Source: an uncultured Campylobacter sp.
Lineage (GTDB): Bacteria > Campylobacterota > Campylobacteria > Campylobacterales > Campylobacteraceae
Length of the DNA: 34,507 nucleotides
Assembly (NCBI GenBank): GCA_900772495.1
Contig: CAAHEJ010000102.1
Span: 1-34,507 of the forward strand
Direction: 5' to 3'
Below are positions 30,624-34,507 of the stretch, piece by piece. Within the stretch, counting starts at the first letter, position 1. Every line of letters begins with the position of its first letter. A program made the translations under genes and the position numbers. Below the pieces are notes generated by a model that had not been told where the DNA came from, ran no database searches, and was given only the letters and a program-made list of their open reading frames with translations.

Positions 30624-30860
30624 GCTAAAAATGTGCTGTTTTATGTCATTTGCGATTTTGCAAGCTTGTATGAAAAGCTCGCTTATGATTTTTGCGAAAA
30701 TGCAAGGCGATGAGAGAGTAAAATAGAGTGCAGATAAATTAGAATTTATCGTTGTAGAGTGGATTTTAGCGGTTATTTTGTGGCGGCATTAAGAGACTAA
30801 AATGCAAATTTTTATCTTTTTAAGCTAAGTGGCACTTTGAAAAATGTTTAGTGTAATCAT
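30624..30860. other. Gene-free first part of the cmeR-cmeA gap, with a small broken reading frame
   Basis: No convincing gene. One frame runs from ATG 30631 to TAA 30790-30792 with a single TAG at 30724-30726; the 31-codon first part and the following LEFIVVEWILAVILW stretch could be a decayed small membrane protein or chance. A perfect hairpin with arms GATAAAT and ATTTATC (30733-30750) lies within it and might help terminate cmeR. The remaining sequence is AT-rich. Confidence 0.35.
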
Positions 30861-30878
30861 TCATTAACTAAATTTAGA

Positions 30879-30884
30879 GATAAT
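30879..30884 (+). promoter_or_regulatory. Candidate -10 element for cmeA
   Basis: GATAAT in repeat unit 1; the equivalent hexamer in unit 2 is GACAAT (30939-30944), a worse match. If used, both operators would lie downstream of the start point, where a bound repressor would block transcription. Confidence 0.4.
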
Positions 30885-30902
30885 TTAGGCTCAAAATTTT
30901 TT

Positions 30903-30918
30903 GGTAATGCTTGTTACA
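30903..30918. promoter_or_regulatory. CmeR-like operator 1
   Basis: GGTAATGCTTGTTACA has the same 6-4-6 layout as the C. jejuni CmeR site TGTAATAAATATTACA and matches 10 of its 12 arm positions. Confidence 0.65.
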
Positions 30919-30960
30919 AATCATTAACCAAAATCAGCGACAATCACTTTTTGAATTTTT

Positions 30961-30976
30961 AGTAATGAGTGTTACC
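30961..30976. promoter_or_regulatory. CmeR-like operator 2
   Basis: AGTAATGAGTGTTACC, same 6-4-6 layout, 9 of 12 arm positions match the C. jejuni CmeR site. It ends 36 bases before the cmeA ATG. Confidence 0.6.
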
Positions 30977-31012
30977 AAAATTTAAAAAGAAATTTACCAG
31001 AAAGGAACAAAA

Positions 31013-32134
31013 ATGAAAACTTTTGTTGCAAAAATTTTAGTAGTTGCGCTCGCGCTCGTGTATTTTGGGTGTGGCGAGCCGCCAAAGCCTCCGCAAATGC
31101 CACCGCAAATGGTAAGCACTACCATAGCCAAAATGCAGGACATTAAGCTCAACTTTGCTTATCCAGCTCAGCTTGTCAGTGAAGAAGATGTGGTGTTAAA
31201 GCCAAAAGTAAGCGGCACGATAGTCGAAAAGCTCTTTCGTGCAGGCGAGCAGGTGAAAAAAGACCAAGTGCTTTTTCTCATTGAGCCAGAAAAGTATAAA
31301 GCCGCCCTTGACATAGCCAAGGCTACGCTTTTAACTTCACAGGCAAATTATGAAAACGCTCGCAAGGACCACGACAGAAACCGCGTGCTTATCGGCAAAA
31401 AGGCGATTTCTCAAAAGGATTATGATACGAGTTTAGCGAATTTCAACACAGCCCGCGCGAATTTAGAAAGCGCAAAGGCTACGCTTGCAAATGCGACTTT
31501 GGACTACAACTTCACTAGCGTGAGTGCGCCATTTGACGGCGTGGTGGGCGATGCGCTTGTAAATGTGGGCGAGTATGTCAGCACTAACGGCAAAGATTTA
31601 GTGCGCGTAACCAACCTCAACCCTATCTATGCGAATTTTTACATAGCCGATGTTGAAAGGCTCAGCATAGAACGCAACCTTTCAAGCGGTGCGTGGCAAA
31701 TCGGCGACATAAAAGCAAGCGTAAAAGTAGGCGGCGAGATGATTGCGGGCAAACTTTTCTTTGTGGATAGCGTCATCGATGAGACAAGCGGAAGCGTCAA
31801 GGCAAAGGCGATTTTTGACAACAACAGCTCAAAGCTCGTGCCCGGAACTTTCACAACGATATACACAGATAGTTTCGTGCAAAAAAATGGCTTTCAAATT
31901 CCACAGGTTGCGATTTTGCAAGATGTGAGAAACACTTATGTTTATACGCTTGATGCAGAAAATAAAGTGAAAAAAACCATAGTAAAAATCGTCTATCAAG
32001 CAAATGATTATGCTGTCATCAGTGAGGGCTTAAAAGACGGAGATAAGGTGATTTTAAACAATTTCAAAAAAATCCGCCCCGGCGCAGTGGTGCAAGAAAT
32101 GCCCACCCAAGCTATGCAAGCTCCGCAAGGTTAA
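31013..32134 (+). CDS. cmeA: Periplasmic adaptor of the CmeABC RND efflux pump
   Basis: Membrane fusion protein joining the inner-membrane pump CmeB to an outer-membrane channel. The 373-residue precursor has a lipoprotein signal ending VYFGC (C20), a Pro-rich stretch, the barrel-sandwich half VVLKPKVSGTIVEKLF and its partner VSAPFDGVVGDALVNVGEYV, a helical hairpin between them (about 95-160), and beta-barrel and membrane-proximal domains at the C-terminus. AAAGGA is 6 bases before the ATG. cmeB starts 13 bases after the stop. Confidence 0.95.
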   Translation: MKTFVAKILVVALALVYFGCGEPPKPPQMPPQMVSTTIAKMQDIKLNFAYPAQLVSEEDVVLKPKVSGTIVEKLFRAGEQVKKDQVLFLIEPEKYKAALDIAKATLLTSQANYENARKDHDRNRVLIGKKAISQKDYDTSLANFNTARANLESAKATLANATLDYNFTSVSAPFDGVVGDALVNVGEYVSTNGKDLVRVTNLNPIYANFYIADVERLSIERNLSSGAWQIGDIKASVKVGGEMIAGKLFFVDSVIDETSGSVKAKAIFDNNSSKLVPGTFTTIYTDSFVQKNGFQIPQVAILQDVRNTYVYTLDAENKVKKTIVKIVYQANDYAVISEGLKDGDKVILNNFKKIRPGAVVQEMPTQAMQAPQG

Positions 32135-32147
32135 ACGGGGGTAAGCG

Positions 32148-34507
32148 ATGTTTTCTAAATTTTTTATAGAAAGACCCGTTTTTGCTTCTGTTGTGGCGAT
32201 TATCATTTGTATCTCGGGCGTGATTTGTCTCAAATCCTTGCCCATAGAGCAGTATCCGTCTTTGAGTTCGCCAACGGTAAGCATAATGGCGACTTACACA
32301 GGTGCTGATGCTCAAACCATAGCCAAAGAAGTGGCAACGCCGATAGAAGATGCGATAAATGGTGTCGATGATATGATTTATATGGATACTACCGCCTCAG
32401 GTTCTGGCTATATGCGCTCGACTGTGTATTTTAAAATCGGCACAGACCCCGACCAAGCGACTATCAATGTCAATAACCGCCTTTCACAAGCCACAGCAAA
32501 GCTACCCGAAAGCGTGCGTAGGCTTGGCGTAACGGTGCGAAAGGCGTCCCCTAGCTTTTTGGGTGTAATGGCACTTCGCTCGATGGACGGTTCTATGGAC
32601 GAAACTGAAATTTACAATTATATCTTGCTTAACATTTTGGACGATTTAAAACGCGTGCCGGGTGTGGGCGATGTGAGCGCGATGGGCAACAAAGACTACT
32701 CTATGCGCGTGTGGTTAAAGCCTGATTTGATGAGTAAATACGCCGTTACGGCAAGTGAAGTTATCGCCGCTATAAACGAGCAAAACGCTCAATACTCAGC
32801 GGGTAAAATCGGTGAAGAGCCTATAACGCACAAATCCCCTTATGTGTATGCTATCACCGTTGATAGCAAGCTTAAAACCCCAAAGGAATTTGAAGATATC
32901 ATCTTGCGCGTGAATTCAAACGGCTCGTATTTGCGCCTAAAAGATGTGGCAAATGTCGAAATCGGCTCAAAAAACTACACCACATCAGGACGGCTTAATG
33001 GCATTCCTGCTGTATCTATAATGGTAAATTTACAATCAGGGGCAAACGCGATTGAAACGGGAGATGCGGTAAAGGCTAAGATGAAAGAGCTAGCGGCTGA
33101 CTTTCCAGCGGGTTTAGAGTATGAAATCCCCTACGACACCACGACTTTCGTTATGGCAAGTATCAAAGAAGTGCTTAAAACCTTTGCCGAAGCCTTTGTG
33201 CTTGTCGTGCTTGTAATGTATATGTTCTTAAAGAATTTCCGCTCGACTATCATACCGATGATAGCGATGCCTGTTTCTTTGCTGGGTGCTTTTGTGGGGC
33301 TTTATGTGCTAGGATTTAGTATAAATTTGCTGACACTTTTTGCGCTTATCCTTGCCATAGGTATCGTTGTCGATGATGCCATCATCGTGGTAGAAAATGT
33401 CGATAGAATCATACACGAAAACAAAGACATAAGCGTAAAAGAAGCTACTATCGCTTCGATGAGAGAAATCACCACGCCTGTCATCTCCATCGTGCTTGTT
33501 TTAAGCGCGGTTTTCATACCTGTGAGCTTTATGAGTGGCTTTGTGGGGCAAATTCAAAAGCAGTTCGCGCTCACTCTTGTCGTGGCTGTGGCTTGCTCTG
33601 GCTTTATCGCCCTTACGCTTACGCCCGCTTTGTGCGCTATTTTCTTAAAGCGCAATATGGGAGAACCCTTTAAATTTGTCGTCAAATACAATGAATTTTT
33701 CGATTGGAGTAGGGAAATTTTTGCAAAATGCGTGAGCTTTGTCCTTAAAAAAGCAAAACTTTTTGTGCTTGTCTTTTTTGGCTTTTTGCTTGTAGTGGGT
33801 GGGCTTTACAAGCTCGTGCCAAGCTCTTTGGTGCCAGAAGAAGACCAAGGCAGCATTATGGCGATTACGAATTTGCCTGCTGCAAGTGCTATGCACCGCA
33901 CTACTGCTTATATGGATAAGCTCTCAAAAATGCTTGAAAACAACGACAGCATACGATACAATATGTCCGTCATAGGCTTTGACTTATTTACAAGCTCGCT
34001 CAAAGAAAACGCTGGCGTGTCTTTCATCGACTTAAAGCCTTGGAGTGAGCGTAAATATAGCTCTTTTGAAGTGGTGCGTTTCCTTAATATGGCGTATTTT
34101 ATGAACCCAGAAGGACAGACTTTCTTTCTCAATCCGCCACCTATACAAGGGCTTTCTTTAACAGGCGGCTTTGATATGTATGTGCAAAACCGCTCAGGCA
34201 AAACTTATGAGCAAATCCAAGAAGATGTCAATAAACTCATCATCGCGGCAAATCAACGCCCTGATTTAACGGGCGTGCGAACTACGCTTGATACGAGTTT
34301 TCCGCAGTTTAAGGCTATCGTGGATAGAGATAAGGTTAAATTCTACGGGCTTTCGCTGAGTGAAGTTTTCACTACCATAGCCGCAACTATCGGAAACTAC
34401 TATGTCAATGACTTTCCTATGCTTGGCAAAAACTATCAAGTGAATGTCCGCGCGATGAGCGATTTTCGCAACACGCAAAACGCCTTAAACACGATTTATG
34501 TGCGCTC
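32148..34507 (+). CDS. cmeB: RND multidrug efflux transporter, incomplete at the window end
   Basis: The ATG at 32148 (GGGGGTAAGCG upstream) opens a frame of 786 complete codons with no stop to the window edge; CmeB is about 1040 residues, so roughly 250 are missing. The protein starts MFSKFFIERPVFASVVAII, has the first periplasmic domain, transmembrane helices around residues 340-500, the proton-relay Asp pair in GIVVDDAIIVVENVD, and RND motif segments VSLLGAFVGLY and ALTLTPALCAIFLKRN, then the second periplasmic domain. It is the inner-membrane pump that exports bile salts and many antibiotics in C. jejuni. Co-transcribed with cmeA; cmeC is expected just outside the window. Confidence 0.95.
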   Translation, partial: MFSKFFIERPVFASVVAIIICISGVICLKSLPIEQYPSLSSPTVSIMATYTGADAQTIAKEVATPIEDAINGVDDMIYMDTTASGSGYMRSTVYFKIGTDPDQATINVNNRLSQATAKLPESVRRLGVTVRKASPSFLGVMALRSMDGSMDETEIYNYILLNILDDLKRVPGVGDVSAMGNKDYSMRVWLKPDLMSKYAVTASEVIAAINEQNAQYSAGKIGEEPITHKSPYVYAITVDSKLKTPKEFEDIILRVNSNGSYLRLKDVANVEIGSKNYTTSGRLNGIPAVSIMVNLQSGANAIETGDAVKAKMKELAADFPAGLEYEIPYDTTTFVMASIKEVLKTFAEAFVLVVLVMYMFLKNFRSTIIPMIAMPVSLLGAFVGLYVLGFSINLLTLFALILAIGIVVDDAIIVVENVDRIIHENKDISVKEATIASMREITTPVISIVLVLSAVFIPVSFMSGFVGQIQKQFALTLVVAVACSGFIALTLTPALCAIFLKRNMGEPFKFVVKYNEFFDWSREIFAKCVSFVLKKAKLFVLVFFGFLLVVGGLYKLVPSSLVPEEDQGSIMAITNLPAASAMHRTTAYMDKLSKMLENNDSIRYNMSVIGFDLFTSSLKENAGVSFIDLKPWSERKYSSFEVVRFLNMAYFMNPEGQTFFLNPPPIQGLSLTGGFDMYVQNRSGKTYEQIQEDVNKLIIAANQRPDLTGVRTTLDTSFPQFKAIVDRDKVKFYGLSLSEVFTTIAATIGNYYVNDFPMLGKNYQVNVRAMSDFRNTQNALNTIYVR

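Larger units (their letters stand above)
30861..30980 (+). repeat. Imperfect tandem repeat of about 60 bp before cmeA
   Basis: Unit 1 (30861-30920) and unit 2 (30921-30980) both start TCATTAAC and share 19 of their first 24 bases; both end with a GTAAT-N4-GTTAC palindrome followed by A residues. The operators are 58 bases apart centre to centre. A degenerate half-site (TGTAAT, 30852-30857) just before unit 1 may be the remains of a third unit. Confidence 0.7.

Noticed and set aside
30819..30850. GTGGCACTTTG as a possible sigma54 site before cmeA
   Set aside because: No GC dinucleotide at the required 10-base distance from GG, and RpoN control of the efflux pump is not expected.
1..34507. CRISPR arrays, tRNA or rRNA genes, insertion sequences
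   Set aside because: No regularly spaced repeats, no cloverleaf-like sequence and no transposase or terminal inverted repeats seen in the gaps I read.

Overview
The window reads as chromosome from a Campylobacter-type epsilonproteobacterium. Almost every gene is recognisable as a homologue of a C. jejuni gene: pseI, two Maf-type flagellar glycosylation proteins, mqnE, pssA/psd-like/ftsH/prmA/cheY/pglG, a flagellin, argB, flgE/flgD/fliK, typA, fabZ/lpxA/clpX/mreB/mreC, a periplasmic DNA ligase and cmeR/cmeA/cmeB. By eye the G+C content looks like roughly 38-42 %, clearly above C. jejuni, so I do not name a species. Coding density is high. I see no tRNA, rRNA, IS element, prophage or CRISPR array.

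Layout. (1) 1-6319, plus strand: flagellar glycosylation locus. It holds the end of an unidentified gene, a sugar N-formyltransferase-like gene, pseI (pseudaminic acid synthase), a RelE-type toxin-antitoxin pair, and two tandem Maf paralogues that probably act in transferring pseudaminic acid to flagellin. (2) 6449-7516: mqnE of the futalosine menaquinone pathway, on its own promoter. (3) 7537-13458, minus strand: pglG, then cheY-prmA-ftsH-psd-like-pssA with overlapping or near-abutting genes. (4) 13562-15294, plus strand: a sigma28-driven flagellin with a leader hairpin. The flagellin is the likely acceptor of the sugar made and transferred by region 1. (5) 15475-17063, minus strand: a small membrane protein of unknown function and argB. 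(6) 17145-22145, minus strand: a sigma54-driven hook operon (small conserved protein, fliK, flgD, flgE). (7) 22266-28657, plus strand: typA, then the tightly packed fabZ-lpxA-clpX-mreB-mreC cluster (lipid A, protein quality control, cell shape). (8) 28748-34507, plus strand: a secreted ATP-dependent DNA ligase, then the multidrug efflux regulator cmeR, a 389-bp regulatory region, cmeA, and cmeB, which runs off the window end.

The theme is motility: sugar synthesis, sugar transfer, flagellin, hook assembly and chemotaxis output all lie within 22 kb, with three sigma-factor classes visible in the promoters. No wholly new system is obvious. The least expected features are the lineage-specific additions: a formyltransferase tied to pseudaminic acid synthesis; a decarboxylase homologue that seems to have lost all its catalytic residues and gained a basic tail; a CmeR with a basic repetitive N-terminal extension behind an A9 tract; a duplicated CmeR-like operator block; and a flagellin leader with the architecture of a CsrA target.
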